This document shows, in pieces, positions 36,918 through 45,799 of a stretch of DNA of 64,000 nucleotides (positions within the stretch are counted from its first letter, which is position 1; every line of letters begins with the position of its first letter). The stretch comes from an uncultured Mycobacterium sp. Lineage in GTDB: Bacteria; Actinomycetota; Actinomycetes; Mycobacteriales; Mycobacteriaceae. The notes under the pieces are model-generated. The model was not told the DNA's origin. It did not search any database and saw only the letters and a program-made list of their open reading frames with translations. Position numbers and translations under genes: made by a program. The DNA lies in the NCBI GenBank assembly GCA_900078375.1, contig FLQS01000023.1:1-64000 (forward strand), read 5' to 3'.

Positions 36918-38111
36918 ATGACCACTGCAGTCCCATTCAAGTTCTTCGACTGTGACAACCACTACTACGAGGCCGAGGACGCGTTCACCCGCTATATCGA
37001 CCCAAAGGTCAAGAAGCGTGCCATCCAGTGGGCCCAGCTCGACGGCAGGCAGCGGCTGCTTGTCGGCGGCAGGGTCAACCGCTTCATCCCAAACCCGACC
37101 TTCGATCCGGTGGGCAAGCCCGGGGCGCTCGACGAGTACTTCCGCGGCCGCAATCCCCATGGCGCCGACCTGAATTCGCTGTTCGGCGAGCTGGAGCCGA
37201 TCCGGCCGGAGTACCGGAACCGCGACGCACGCCTGGCGGCCATGGACGGACAGGGCATGCAGGGCTGCATCATGCTCCCGACCCTCGGGGTCGGGATGGA
37301 GCAGGCGCTGCTGCCCGACTTCGACGCGACCGTGGAGACATTCAAAGCGTTCAACCGCTGGCTGGACGACGACTGGGGATTCGCCTACCAGGAGCGGATT
37401 TTCACCGCCCCCTACATCACGATGTGCCGTCCTGACAACGCGGTGCGTGAGCTCGAATGGGCGCTTGAGCACGACGCCCGCTTCATCGTCATGATCCCCG
37501 GGCCGATCACCACCGAGGTCGGCATGCGCCCACCCGGTGACCCGATGTTCGACGAGTTCTGGCAGCTGGCCAATGATTCCGGTATCACCGTGTGTTACCA
37601 CTCGGGCGAGACGTACTACTCGAAGTTCATGCCGGCCTGGGGCGAGTCGGATTACATGATGTCGTTCAACGCGCTACTGGGCTTCCGGAGCTTGTTCAGC
37701 GGTGACGCGATTCAGGACACCTTCGCCAATCATCTGCACAACGGGCTGTTCCTGCGTTTCCCGAACCTGCGGATGGCGTGCATCGAGAGCGGTTCGACGT
37801 GGGTGTTCCACCTGTTCGAGAAGCTGACGAAGTCGTGGGGTCAGATTCCGTTCATCTACCAGGAAGATCCGCGGGAGACCTTCAAGCGCCACGTCTGGGT
37901 GTCGCCGTTCTACGAGGACGAACTGGCTAGCCTACTGAAGCTGATCGGCGACGACCACATCCTGATGGGGTCGGACTACCCGCACGTCGAAGGCCTGGCC
38001 GAACCCGCCTCCTACATCAAGGACCTGGAGAACTTCGACTACACACCCGAGCAGTGCCGCAAGGTCATGCGGGACAACGGCATTGAGTTATCGGTTCGAC
38101 GGCCGGTGTAG
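36918..38111 (+). CDS. Amidohydrolase-family protein (ACMSD-like)
   Basis: TIM-barrel metal enzyme (397 aa) with an intact-looking site: FFDCDNHYYE at the N-terminus, VCYHSGETYY in the middle, and ILMGSDYPHVEG near the end. Probable decarboxylase or ring/C-C hydrolase. AGGAAAGGA lies upstream of the ATG, 19 bases after the fadE stop. It is clearly more conserved at the metal site than the first amidohydrolase of this operon, so the two may form a catalytic/non-catalytic pair. Confidence 0.87.
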   Translation: MTTAVPFKFFDCDNHYYEAEDAFTRYIDPKVKKRAIQWAQLDGRQRLLVGGRVNRFIPNPTFDPVGKPGALDEYFRGRNPHGADLNSLFGELEPIRPEYRNRDARLAAMDGQGMQGCIMLPTLGVGMEQALLPDFDATVETFKAFNRWLDDDWGFAYQERIFTAPYITMCRPDNAVRELEWALEHDARFIVMIPGPITTEVGMRPPGDPMFDEFWQLANDSGITVCYHSGETYYSKFMPAWGESDYMMSFNALLGFRSLFSGDAIQDTFANHLHNGLFLRFPNLRMACIESGSTWVFHLFEKLTKSWGQIPFIYQEDPRETFKRHVWVSPFYEDELASLLKLIGDDHILMGSDYPHVEGLAEPASYIKDLENFDYTPEQCRKVMRDNGIELSVRRPV

Positions 38112-38120
38112 CTCCGCTTC

Positions 38121-38405
38121 GTGAAGATCGCGAAGGCCAGCCTGGTCGCCATGCTGCTGGAGGCCGGTGAGGAGAACCCCGCCGTTCTGCTTGCTCGCTC
38201 GACGTTGCCCGATGAGCTCGACACCGATACCGATCTCGACGTCCTGCTCACCTTCGGACTGGAGCGTGAGCAGGTCGACGAGGTGGCGCGGATGACGATC
38301 GGCGAGATCGAGCCCGATGACGTGAACACCCGCCGCCGGCGCGACGAGATGGACAAGGCCATCTCGCGGCGCTGGGCCGACCTCGTCGACCGCTGGTCGA
38401 CTTAG
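38121..38405 (+). CDS. Small hypothetical protein at end of FadE operon
   Basis: A 94-residue, acidic, soluble protein (KIAKASLVAMLLEAGEENPA, EREQVDEVARMTIGEIEPDD, charged helical C-terminus). GTG start nine bases after the amidohydrolase stop, so probably the last gene of the operon. I do not recognise the family. Its coding-like charge pattern and tight spacing argue that it is real. Confidence 0.65.
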   Translation: MKIAKASLVAMLLEAGEENPAVLLARSTLPDELDTDTDLDVLLTFGLEREQVDEVARMTIGEIEPDDVNTRRRRDEMDKAISRRWADLVDRWST

Positions 38406-38436
38406 GCGGGGTTCGCCGCGAGTGCGGGTTCCCGGT

Positions 38437-38660
38437 GAAATTTCGCCAAGATCCCCCGGCAACCGCCACGCTCGGCGGACGCTGAGGCGATGACCATCGG
38501 AGCGCTGTACGAGCCTAAGACCCTCGAATTGTGCGCGCCAGGAGATCCGGTCTGCTCCCCGGTGGCTTGGACCGCTCCGTCAGCACCGCCGAGCCATACC
38601 GTCTGAGCGGGTTCATCGAATTGCTTCACGAGGCAGCCCGATTCGCGAGCAGCGCACCGG
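38437..38660 (+). pseudogene. Degenerate cutinase C-terminal fragment
   Basis: In one frame (from about 38489) the translation reads GALYEPKTLELCAPGDPVCS, the Cys-x6-Cys region around the catalytic Asp of mycobacterial cutinases. After a frameshift the next frame reads SGFIELLHEAARFASSA, matching the C-terminal helix of the same family. The N-terminal two thirds, including the GYSQG nucleophile, is absent. It occupies most of the 375-base gap between the FadE operon and the next SDR. A further short open stretch (38672-38764, DPQLYDVVFTLARG) is unassigned. Confidence 0.65.
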
Positions 38661-38780
38661 TTACGCGCAGCGGGATTCTTGGACCGCAATGCCCACGACG
38701 GCCAGGCAGATCCCCAGCTCTACGACGTGGTCTTCACATTGGCACGCGGATGCACAGCGCGGTGAGGCAAAGTATCAACC

Positions 38781-39566
38781 GTGGATATCAACCTCACCGA
38801 CAAAATCGCCGTCGTCACCGGCGCGAGCAAGGGCATCGGTCTGGCCATCAGTCAGACACTGGCCGCTGCGGGCGCTCACGTGATCGCCGGTGCGCGGAAC
38901 AACAGCGACGAGCTGCGCGCCGTGGAGGCGGCCGGCTCGGCGACCTTCATCGCCGCCGACCTCTCGACCGCCGAAGGACCGAAGGCGTTGGTCGCCGCCG
39001 CCGCACAGCGTGGTGGCATCGACATCCTGGTCAACAACACCGGATCGGTCACCCCGCGTTTCGACGGTCTGGTGTCGGTGTCCGACGAGGATTGGCTGGC
39101 CTCGATCGCGCTGAACTTCCTGTCCGCGGTGCGGACCACCAGGTCGGCCATTCCGCAGCTGCTCGCCCGCGGCGGTGGCTCGATCGTGTTCATCGGCTCG
39201 GTCAACGCGACGCTGCCGGAATGGAACATCATCGACTACAGCGCGACCAAGGCGGCCCTGGCGAACTTCGCCAAAAGTGTGTCAAAGGAATTCGGCGGCA
39301 ACGGAATCCGCGTCAATACGATCAGCCCCGGCCCGGTGGCCACCCCCCTGTGGCTGGCCGACGACGGGATCGCCGCCCAGTTCGCGGCCGCCAGCGGAGC
39401 CACCCCCGACCAGGTGTTGGAGTCTGTGGTCGCCGGTTCGGCCACCGGCAGGTTCACCACACCGCAGGAGGTGGCCGATCTCGCCCTCTTCCTGGCCGGT
39501 GAGCACTCGGCCAACATCACCGGCTCCGACATCCGCATCGACGGCGGCTACGTCACCACCCTGTAA
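38781..39566 (+). CDS. SDR-family oxidoreductase
   Basis: Short-chain dehydrogenase (261 aa): IAVVTGASKGIGLAISQTLA, DILVNNTGSVTPRF, YSATKAALANFAKSVSKEFG with Y-x-x-x-K, and ITGSDIRIDGGYVTTL at the end. GTG start. It leads a co-directional set with an alpha/beta hydrolase, a damaged MDR gene and a nitroreductase, spaced 10-40 bases apart. Confidence 0.9.
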   Translation: MDINLTDKIAVVTGASKGIGLAISQTLAAAGAHVIAGARNNSDELRAVEAAGSATFIAADLSTAEGPKALVAAAAQRGGIDILVNNTGSVTPRFDGLVSVSDEDWLASIALNFLSAVRTTRSAIPQLLARGGGSIVFIGSVNATLPEWNIIDYSATKAALANFAKSVSKEFGGNGIRVNTISPGPVATPLWLADDGIAAQFAAASGATPDQVLESVVAGSATGRFTTPQEVADLALFLAGEHSANITGSDIRIDGGYVTTL

Positions 39567-39602
39567 GTCCCATGCAGTAGGTATCGAAGGGAACTGATCG
39601 AC

Positions 39603-40412
39603 TTGAGCACCAAGCCCAACCCCGTCATCTTCATCCACGGCCTGTGGATCCACTCCAGCGCGTGGCAGCCGTGGCTGGAGCTGTTCAGCGAACGCGGTTA
39701 TGCGGTGTCGGCTCCCGGTTGGCCCGGAGACTCCGACACCGTCGCCGCCACCCGCGACAACGCTGATGCGCTCAACGACATCGGTATCACCGAGATCGTG
39801 AACCACTACGCGGAGATCATCAACTCCGGCGGCAAGCACGAGGTCAAACCCATCGTCGTCGGGCATTCCTTCGGCGGGCTCATCGCCCAGGAGCTGCTGG
39901 CCGGCGGCCACGTCGCCGCCGCCGTCGCGATCGACCCCGCTCCGATCAAGGGGGTGAAGGCACTGCCCTGGGCGCAGCTGCGTTCGGCGTTCCCGGTGCT
40001 CGGCAACCCGTCCAACAAGCATCGGACGGTGTCCTTGAACGACAAGCAGTTCCGCTACGCCTTCGGCAACACCCTGACCGAGCAGGAGTCCGACGAGCTG
40101 CACGAGAAGTGGACGATTCCCGGCCCCGGCCTCCCGCTGTTCGAGGACGCCACCGCCAACTTCCACAAGGACTCGCCGGCCAAGGTGGACACCCATCTCG
40201 TCGATCGGGGTCCGCTGTTGCTGACGTCGGGATCTGCGGATCACACCGTTCCGTTGAAGGTCACCAAGGAGGTGTTCGGCCTCTACGAAAAGGGGGGCTC
40301 GGACACCGAGTTCCACGAGTTCGAAGGCAAGGGCCACTCGCTGACCATCGACAGCGGCTGGCGTGAGGTCGCCGACGTCTCCCTGGATTGGCTGGCGCGC
40401 AAGGGGTTCTGA
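39603..40412 (+). CDS. Alpha/beta hydrolase
   Basis: Cytoplasmic alpha/beta-fold hydrolase (269 aa). Oxyanion-hole VIFIHGLWIHSSAWQPWL, nucleophile elbow VVGHSFGGLIAQELL, and the late Asp/His in ADHTVPLKV and EGKGHSLTIDSGW. TTG start with AAGGGAA upstream. Likely an esterase or dehalogenase-like enzyme; no cap-domain features that fix the substrate. Part of the SDR-hydrolase-MDR-nitroreductase set. Confidence 0.87.
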   Translation: MSTKPNPVIFIHGLWIHSSAWQPWLELFSERGYAVSAPGWPGDSDTVAATRDNADALNDIGITEIVNHYAEIINSGGKHEVKPIVVGHSFGGLIAQELLAGGHVAAAVAIDPAPIKGVKALPWAQLRSAFPVLGNPSNKHRTVSLNDKQFRYAFGNTLTEQESDELHEKWTIPGPGLPLFEDATANFHKDSPAKVDTHLVDRGPLLLTSGSADHTVPLKVTKEVFGLYEKGGSDTEFHEFEGKGHSLTIDSGWREVADVSLDWLARKGF

Positions 40413-40423
40413 CGTTGGCCGAG

Positions 40424-41194
40424 ATGACCGCGCTGCGGGCACACCGTCGCGGCGGACCTGAGGTCCTGGTCGTGGAGCGGGCACCGGTTCCGGTGCCCGC
40501 TTCCGCCGAGGTCCTGATCGAGGTGCACGCCGCGGCCATCACGTTCGACGAGCTGACCTGGGACGAGACCTGGACGCGCGACGGCGTCGACCGAACCCCG
40601 ACGATCCCGTCGCACGAGGTGTCAGGCGTGGTCTCGGCTACCGGCCCCGGCGTCACCGACATCGCCGTCGGTGACCAGGTCTACGGCCTGATTCCGTTCG
40701 ACCGTGACGGCGCTGCGGCCGAGTACGCGGCCGTGCCCGCCGACTGCCTTGCCGCCCGGCTGGGAGCGCAGGTGACCACCACCGTGCGCAGCGACGTCGC
40801 CGACCTGATGGCCGAACTCGGGGCCACGACGGTAATCGACACCCGGACTGAGCAATTCGACGATCCGGACGCGGAGTACGACGTCGTCATCGATACGATC
40901 GGCGGCCCAACGCTGGAACGTTCCTTCGAGATTCTGCGGCCCGGCGGGCGGTTGGTCACCCTCTCGGCACCACCGCCGCCCGGAAAGGCCGAGGCGCACC
41001 ACGTCGAGGCGACGTTCTTCATCGTCACCCCCGACCGTGCGCAGCTGGCCCAGCTCGCCGAACTGGTCGACGCCGCCGGGATGCGAATCGCGATCGCCGG
41101 CACTTTTCCCCTTGAGGACGGCCGCGCCGCATTCGAAAGCGGCAACCGACCCCATCGCGCTCCGGGCAAAACTGTCCTCATCGTCCGCGATTGA
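40424..41194 (+). pseudogene. NADP-dependent quinone-oxidoreductase-like protein lacking its Rossmann core
   Basis: An open frame of 256 aa from the MDR quinone-reductase group, which normally runs about 300-310 aa. The N-terminal GroES-like part (to YAAVPADCLA, residue ~110) and the C-terminal part (TTVRSDVADLMAELGATTVI, DTIGGPTLERSFEILRPGGR) are well kept. The segment between them, which should contain the helix and the GGAGGVG-type NADPH motif (roughly 50 residues), is missing without breaking the frame. It is probably unable to bind NADPH. ATG chosen; TTG codons at 40415 and 40388 are alternatives. Confidence 0.7.
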
Positions 41195-41209
41195 CCAAGG
41201 CAGGAAACC

Positions 41210-41863
41210 ATGCACGACCTCGAGAAGGCGATCACCGATCGCCGGTCCATCCGGTTGTTTCTGCGGGACAAGCCGGTGCCCAAGCACTTGGTGGTGGAGT
41301 CCCTCGAGCTCGCGATTCGCGCGCCGTCGAACTCCAACATCCAGCCCTGGCACGTGGTCTTCGCGTCCGGCCCGGCCCGTGACCGGCTGGCCGAGGCGCT
41401 ACTCGAACAAGCCGATATCGCCGCGCCGAATGTGCCCGCCCTGCCGGAATCGTTCGCAGACCTGCGACGGGAACTGGGTGCCCTGGTGTACGGCACGATG
41501 GGGATCGCGCGCCACGATACTGAAGCCAGACGTCTTGCGGTACTGCGTAACTGGGAATTCTTCCGCGCTCCGCTGGCCGGCATCGTGTGCATGCACCGCG
41601 ACCTGGGCCACGTCGATGCCGTCGGTGTCGGCATGTTTCTGCAGACTTTCCTGCTGGCGCTCACCGCGCGCGGGCTGGGCAGTTGCGTGCAGGTGTCGGT
41701 GGCCGGCTATCCCGACGTCCTGCGCGAACACCTGGGCATCGGCGACGATATGCGGATCCTGTGCGGCGTGTCGATCGGCTACCCCGATCCCGAGTTCGCC
41801 TGCAATCAGCTGGATGTGCCGCGCAATCCGCTCGAGAGCAACTTCGTCTTCAAAGACAGTTGA
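41210..41863 (+). CDS. Nitroreductase-family flavoprotein
   Basis: FMN-dependent nitroreductase-fold enzyme (217 aa). RRSIRLFLRDKPVPKHLV and IRAPSNSNIQPWHVVFA bind FMN; the later AVGVGMFLQTFLLALTARGL and SCVQVSVAGYPDVLR complete the fold. AGGAAA precedes the ATG. It follows the damaged MDR gene by 15 bases and abuts the convergent DUF1906 gene directly, the two stop codons being adjacent. Confidence 0.9.
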   Translation: MHDLEKAITDRRSIRLFLRDKPVPKHLVVESLELAIRAPSNSNIQPWHVVFASGPARDRLAEALLEQADIAAPNVPALPESFADLRRELGALVYGTMGIARHDTEARRLAVLRNWEFFRAPLAGIVCMHRDLGHVDAVGVGMFLQTFLLALTARGLGSCVQVSVAGYPDVLREHLGIGDDMRILCGVSIGYPDPEFACNQLDVPRNPLESNFVFKDS

Positions 41864-42631
41864 TCAGCGGGCCAGGTCCCACTGGCCGAAGTCGGGCGCC
41901 AAGACGTCGTCGACGTCGACGCTGACACCGTCGATAATCGCGCCCGGGTCCGACGCGGTGACCACCTCGCGCTGAAACAGCACGGCGGCGGGCTCCCGCA
42001 CACCACCCGACCAGGCCCTAGTCTGCCACGCCCAGCGAAACCCCGGTGTGGTGGAATGCCCGACGACGCCGTCGCCGATAGCCCAGCCGCATTGCCGGGC
42101 ACCACCGTAGATTCCGGTCCGCTCGACACCCAACACCGAGTTGATGCCCCGAAACCATTGGATCGCCATGCTTTTCCACGCGCCGGCGGCGATGTCCTCG
42201 TCGACACTGAAGAAGATCGGCGCGGAATTCGGCCCCCCTGCTGCGCCATGAAGTCGCAGCGCGGTCTGGGCGTCGGCCACGCCCCCGTCATAGCCGCGGG
42301 TGAAGTCCGACGGCGTGGGCCAGCCGGGTTTACCGAACTGGTAGATACTCACGACGTGCAGACCGGCGGCGATCAGCCCGTCGGTGTACTCGCGGGTGAC
42401 CGGCTTGAAATCGAACGTGGCGCCGGGCCGCAGTTCCGACACGTACACCAGGGCCCCGTCATAGCCCGCGGCCTTGATCTGCTCCGGCGCGACCTGTCGC
42501 ACGGCGAAATCGACGAGCCGCAACCCGTCTGCAGAGGCTTTCGGGCCTCCGAGGGCCCCCACAGCGGTGATGCCGGTGATCGCCGCGATGGCGTACTTGA
42601 AGACGTCTCGCCGCGACGCCGCCGGGCTCAC
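41864..42631 (-). CDS. Tat-exported DUF1906 (glycoside-hydrolase-like) protein
   Basis: Secreted protein (255 aa) similar to M. tuberculosis Rv2525c. The twin-arginine signal SRRDVFKYA precedes a hydrophobic stretch ending near PKASA. The mature TIM-barrel-like DUF1906 domain shows VDFAVRQVAPEQIKAAGYDG, HVVSIYQFGKPGW and PIFFSVDEDI, the paired acidic residues expected of a lysozyme-like glycosidase. Its ATG overlaps the stop of the L,D-transpeptidase gene by four bases, so the two envelope proteins are co-translated. Confidence 0.9.
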   Translation of the reverse strand: MSPAASRRDVFKYAIAAITGITAVGALGGPKASADGLRLVDFAVRQVAPEQIKAAGYDGALVYVSELRPGATFDFKPVTREYTDGLIAAGLHVVSIYQFGKPGWPTPSDFTRGYDGGVADAQTALRLHGAAGGPNSAPIFFSVDEDIAAGAWKSMAIQWFRGINSVLGVERTGIYGGARQCGWAIGDGVVGHSTTPGFRWAWQTRAWSGGVREPAAVLFQREVVTASDPGAIIDGVSVDVDDVLAPDFGQWDLAR

Positions 42632-43290
42632 GACTGGGTCGGGATCAGCGACGGGTCGCCGACCCCGATGGTGATCTGTGGGTTCGCCGCGGGGTCAAGC
42701 CAATTCAGGATCGACTTCATCTCCTCACGCCCGATGGCGACACATCCCCAGGTGGGACTGCCGTTGGTCACGTGCAGGAAGATCCCCGCCACTTTGCCCG
42801 GAACGCGTTGCGGATTGGAAGCGATGTTCACCGCGTAGTCGTAGACCGGTCCCGAGTCATAGAGATTCTCGGCGATCCCGGACGGCTGGGCGGAGCTGCG
42901 CACATGGGTGTTGTACGTCGGCGATTTGCCGTCCTCGTCCCACCAGTCCTGATTGGTGGCCTGGAAGTAGGGCATCTTGGTGCCCGGATTGGGCTCGCGG
43001 CCGAAGGCCTGGTCGAACGTGAAGGTTCCGGCCGGGGTGCGGTAGACGCCATCGGCGGGAGCACCGACGCCGAGCTCACCGACCTTGGCGGGCGTGGGGC
43101 CCAGCACCACCTTCCATTCCTGGCCCACCCGCTGGAAGGCCGTCAGCGTTCCGGTGGTGGCACTGGCGGCCGGAACACCGACAACGATCCACTGGTTGGC
43201 CTGGACGGGAGGCTCGGCCACAGCCGGCGCGGCCAGTGGCATGCTCATCAGCACCGCACCGATGCTCGCCAGTGTCTTGAAGAATTTCAC
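42628..43290 (-). CDS. Secreted L,D-transpeptidase-family (YkuD-like) protein
   Basis: Exported cell-wall enzyme (220 aa). Sec signal with a cleavage region near APAVA-EPP. The catalytic motif reads GIFLHVTNGSPTWGCVAIGR, i.e. the H...(S/T)xGC pattern with the nucleophile Cys of YkuD/ErfK enzymes, although the canonical SHGC is TWGC. It would crosslink or exchange peptides on peptidoglycan, or be a related non-Ldt enzyme. It is the first gene of a coupled pair with the DUF1906 hydrolase. Confidence 0.85.
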   Translation of the reverse strand: MKFFKTLASIGAVLMSMPLAAPAVAEPPVQANQWIVVGVPAASATTGTLTAFQRVGQEWKVVLGPTPAKVGELGVGAPADGVYRTPAGTFTFDQAFGREPNPGTKMPYFQATNQDWWDEDGKSPTYNTHVRSSAQPSGIAENLYDSGPVYDYAVNIASNPQRVPGKVAGIFLHVTNGSPTWGCVAIGREEMKSILNWLDPAANPQITIGVGDPSLIPTQS

Positions 43291-43371
43291 TCCGCACCTC
43301 GGATGTCGGACTCGGCTGAAAGCAGGTTCATGGTAACCGCAGCCTGCAGGCAGATCCGGTAGCCGAGGGGC

Positions 43372-45735
43372 TCAGTCCCGCGCGTAACCCCATTCGACGA
43401 CGGCATTCGGGTGGTGCTCGCCGGCTTCGGAGAAGTGGATCGTCACGTGGTCGATTGCACCGTCGCGCACCGGGCTGGGCGAGTCATAGCCGGCGGACAC
43501 TGCATAGGCGACACTGCGCCCCACCGTGATGGGTTGCTTAGGATCGAGGGCCGCCATCCGCAGACCGGTAAGTGTTGCGACCGCGCGGTCGTCCACCGTC
43601 AACACGACGTCACCGACGACATCGAGTGGGCCCGGTCCCGAGCCGGTCCGAGTGAAGTCGACTCCGAACACGCACCGCCCCAGCGAGATCGGCTCACTCG
43701 AGGTAACGGTCTGCTCCACGCCGCCGACGTTGCCGACATAGTGCACACGGCCACCGGCGAGGTAGAGCGCGTGACCGCCCGACCTGCTGCCCTGCGCGAA
43801 GATCACGCCGCGCGCGTCGGTGCTGTCGATCGTTACCGGCGCACGAAGGGCGAAGCTGCGGCCGCGGATCAGTCCGCTCAGCGGGGTGTGGGCGGCGGGG
43901 GTGTCGGAGTAGAACCGGACGTATTCGATTGGCGCCCCCGCGGTGACCGCCCCGCGAGCGACGAGCTCCGACACGCTCAAGTCGTTGAGTGGATATCCGT
44001 TGCAGCGCACCGCCTCGTCGTGCCACAAGGCCTTGAGCTTCTCGAGTATGTCGGGATGATCGGCGGCAAGGTCGTGGATCTGGCTGCGATCGTCCTGGAT
44101 TCGGAACAACTCCCACCGATCCTGGTCGAACTTCGACCAACCCGGGAGTCCCGATGCCACAGTCGGCGGGTGCACGGTGTTGGCGAACCAGCCGTCATGC
44201 CAAATGCCGCGAGTACCCATCATGGAATAGAACTGGGTGTGCTTGGTACTGATTGCGTCCGAATTACGCAGTGCCGCAGCACAGCTCGTTCCGTCCAGCG
44301 GTGCCTGGACAATCCCCTTGACGAGCTCGGGTGGGTCGATGCCGAGCAGGTCGTAAACCGTTGGCGTGATGTCACTGACATGGACGTAGTGGTCGCGCAC
44401 TTCGCCGCGCGAGCTCAACCCTCGGGGCCAGGACAGCACACACGGATCGGCGATCCCACCTTCATGGGAGGCGTACCGCTTGAACAACTTGTAGGGCGTG
44501 TTGAATGCCATCGCCCAACCGTTGGAGTAGTTCATTTTCGTGCCGGGGCCGCCGAATTCGTCGTATCTGTCGAGACTGGGCGGCGACTCGACGCCACCAC
44601 GCATCGGAGTGAACTCGTCGAGGGTTCCCGACTGTCCGCCTTCACCGCTGGCACCGTTGTCGGACATCGCGACGACGATCGTGTTGTCCAGCTGCCCAGT
44701 GTCTTCCAGGTAGTCGAGGACCCGGCCGATCTGCGCGTCGGTGTAGCTGAGGAATCCGGCGAACACCTCGGCCATTCGGCAGGACACCCGCTTCTGGTCG
44801 TCGGACAACGAATCCCATGGCACGACCGTGTCGTGCTCGGGCCACGGCAGCCCGTCCGCACTGGTGCATTCCGCGTAGGGATTCATCGGGGACAGCGTGG
44901 TGCCCTCGGGCAGCAGTCCGAGGGCCTTCTGGTTGGCCAGGGCGATGTCGCGGTAGCGCTCATAGCCCATGTCGAACCGGCCCCGGTACTTGTCGGCCCA
45001 TTCGGCGGCGACCTGATGCGGTGAGTGTCCGGCTCCGGGGCACAGGTACATGAACCACGGCTTGTCCGGAGCCGATGCCCGATGGTCACGCAGAAAGCCG
45101 ATCGCGTTATCGGCGAGGTCTTTTGAGAGGTGGTAGCCCTGCTCGGGGGTGGCCGGCGGGTCCATCGGCCGGCTGTCGCTGACCAGGCTCGGGTACCACT
45201 GGTCGGTCATGCCATCCAGAAAGCCGTAAAAGCGGTCGAAGCCGCGACTCAGGGGCCAGTACCGTCGCGACCCTGCCGCATGGCAGTCCTCTGGTGGAGC
45301 CAGGTGCCATTTACCCACGGCGTATGTCGACCAGCCGCGCTCGGCAAGGACTTCCGACATCAGCGCGGTCTCTGCCGGGATGCGTCCGTTCTGGCCGGGG
45401 AAGCCCTCGGTCATGTTCACCACCGAGGACACCCCGACCGTGGTCGCGTTGCGTCCCGTCAGCAGGGCGGCCCGGGTCGGCGAACACAGCGCCGTGGTGT
45501 GAAATTGCGTCAACCGGACACCGCGGTCGGCGATCCGCCGCATATTCGGCATCTCGACCAGACCCCCGAAGCAGTCCCAGGTCGCAATTCCGGTGTCGTC
45601 CCACAACAGGTAGAGGACATTGGGCGCGCCTTCGGGTGCGGACGCCCCGCGATACGGTCCCCAATCGGGCACGGAGTCCCGGATGTCCTCGCCAATCTTT
45701 CCCTGAAACTCGACAGCCTTGCCCTGGAATTCCAT
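43372..45735 (-). CDS. atsA: Arylsulfatase AtsA
   Basis: Alkaline-phosphatase-superfamily sulfatase of 787 aa, exactly the length recalled for M. tuberculosis AtsA (Rv0711). YLLWDDTGIATWDCFGG gives the metal Asp pair. Cys84 in LCSPTRAALLTGRN is the residue converted to formylglycine. AMSDNGASGEGGQSG supplies the later metal Asp/Asn. AGGAGG lies upstream of the ATG at 45735. No signal peptide, so it acts in the cytoplasm or is exported unconventionally. It faces a TetR gene across a GTACCG motif shared with the mmpS upstream region. A formylglycine-generating enzyme is not in the window. Confidence 0.93.
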   Translation of the reverse strand: MEFQGKAVEFQGKIGEDIRDSVPDWGPYRGASAPEGAPNVLYLLWDDTGIATWDCFGGLVEMPNMRRIADRGVRLTQFHTTALCSPTRAALLTGRNATTVGVSSVVNMTEGFPGQNGRIPAETALMSEVLAERGWSTYAVGKWHLAPPEDCHAAGSRRYWPLSRGFDRFYGFLDGMTDQWYPSLVSDSRPMDPPATPEQGYHLSKDLADNAIGFLRDHRASAPDKPWFMYLCPGAGHSPHQVAAEWADKYRGRFDMGYERYRDIALANQKALGLLPEGTTLSPMNPYAECTSADGLPWPEHDTVVPWDSLSDDQKRVSCRMAEVFAGFLSYTDAQIGRVLDYLEDTGQLDNTIVVAMSDNGASGEGGQSGTLDEFTPMRGGVESPPSLDRYDEFGGPGTKMNYSNGWAMAFNTPYKLFKRYASHEGGIADPCVLSWPRGLSSRGEVRDHYVHVSDITPTVYDLLGIDPPELVKGIVQAPLDGTSCAAALRNSDAISTKHTQFYSMMGTRGIWHDGWFANTVHPPTVASGLPGWSKFDQDRWELFRIQDDRSQIHDLAADHPDILEKLKALWHDEAVRCNGYPLNDLSVSELVARGAVTAGAPIEYVRFYSDTPAAHTPLSGLIRGRSFALRAPVTIDSTDARGVIFAQGSRSGGHALYLAGGRVHYVGNVGGVEQTVTSSEPISLGRCVFGVDFTRTGSGPGPLDVVGDVVLTVDDRAVATLTGLRMAALDPKQPITVGRSVAYAVSAGYDSPSPVRDGAIDHVTIHFSEAGEHHPNAVVEWGYARD

Positions 45736-45763
45736 GGCGATGTCCTCCTGAGCGATGCCGAGT

Positions 45764-45788
45764 CGGTACTGTCCTGGACCGTACCGCC
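45764..45788. promoter_or_regulatory. GTACCG inverted repeat, candidate TetR operator 1
   Basis: CGGTAC (45764-45769) and GTACCG (45781-45786) are inverted around 11 bases, and the 11-mer ACCGTACCGCC (45778-45788) recurs exactly before mmpS. It lies between divergent atsA and tetR-like genes. Confidence 0.55.
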
Positions 45789-45799
45789 CCTTCGGCCTT

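Noticed and set aside
38402..38689. 95-codon minus-strand frame in the gap after the FadE operon
   Set aside because: The plus strand of the same DNA carries recognisable cutinase remnants, so this is a shadow.
43411..45024. 537-codon plus-strand frame opposite atsA
   Set aside because: Antisense to a sulfatase with intact catalytic motifs.
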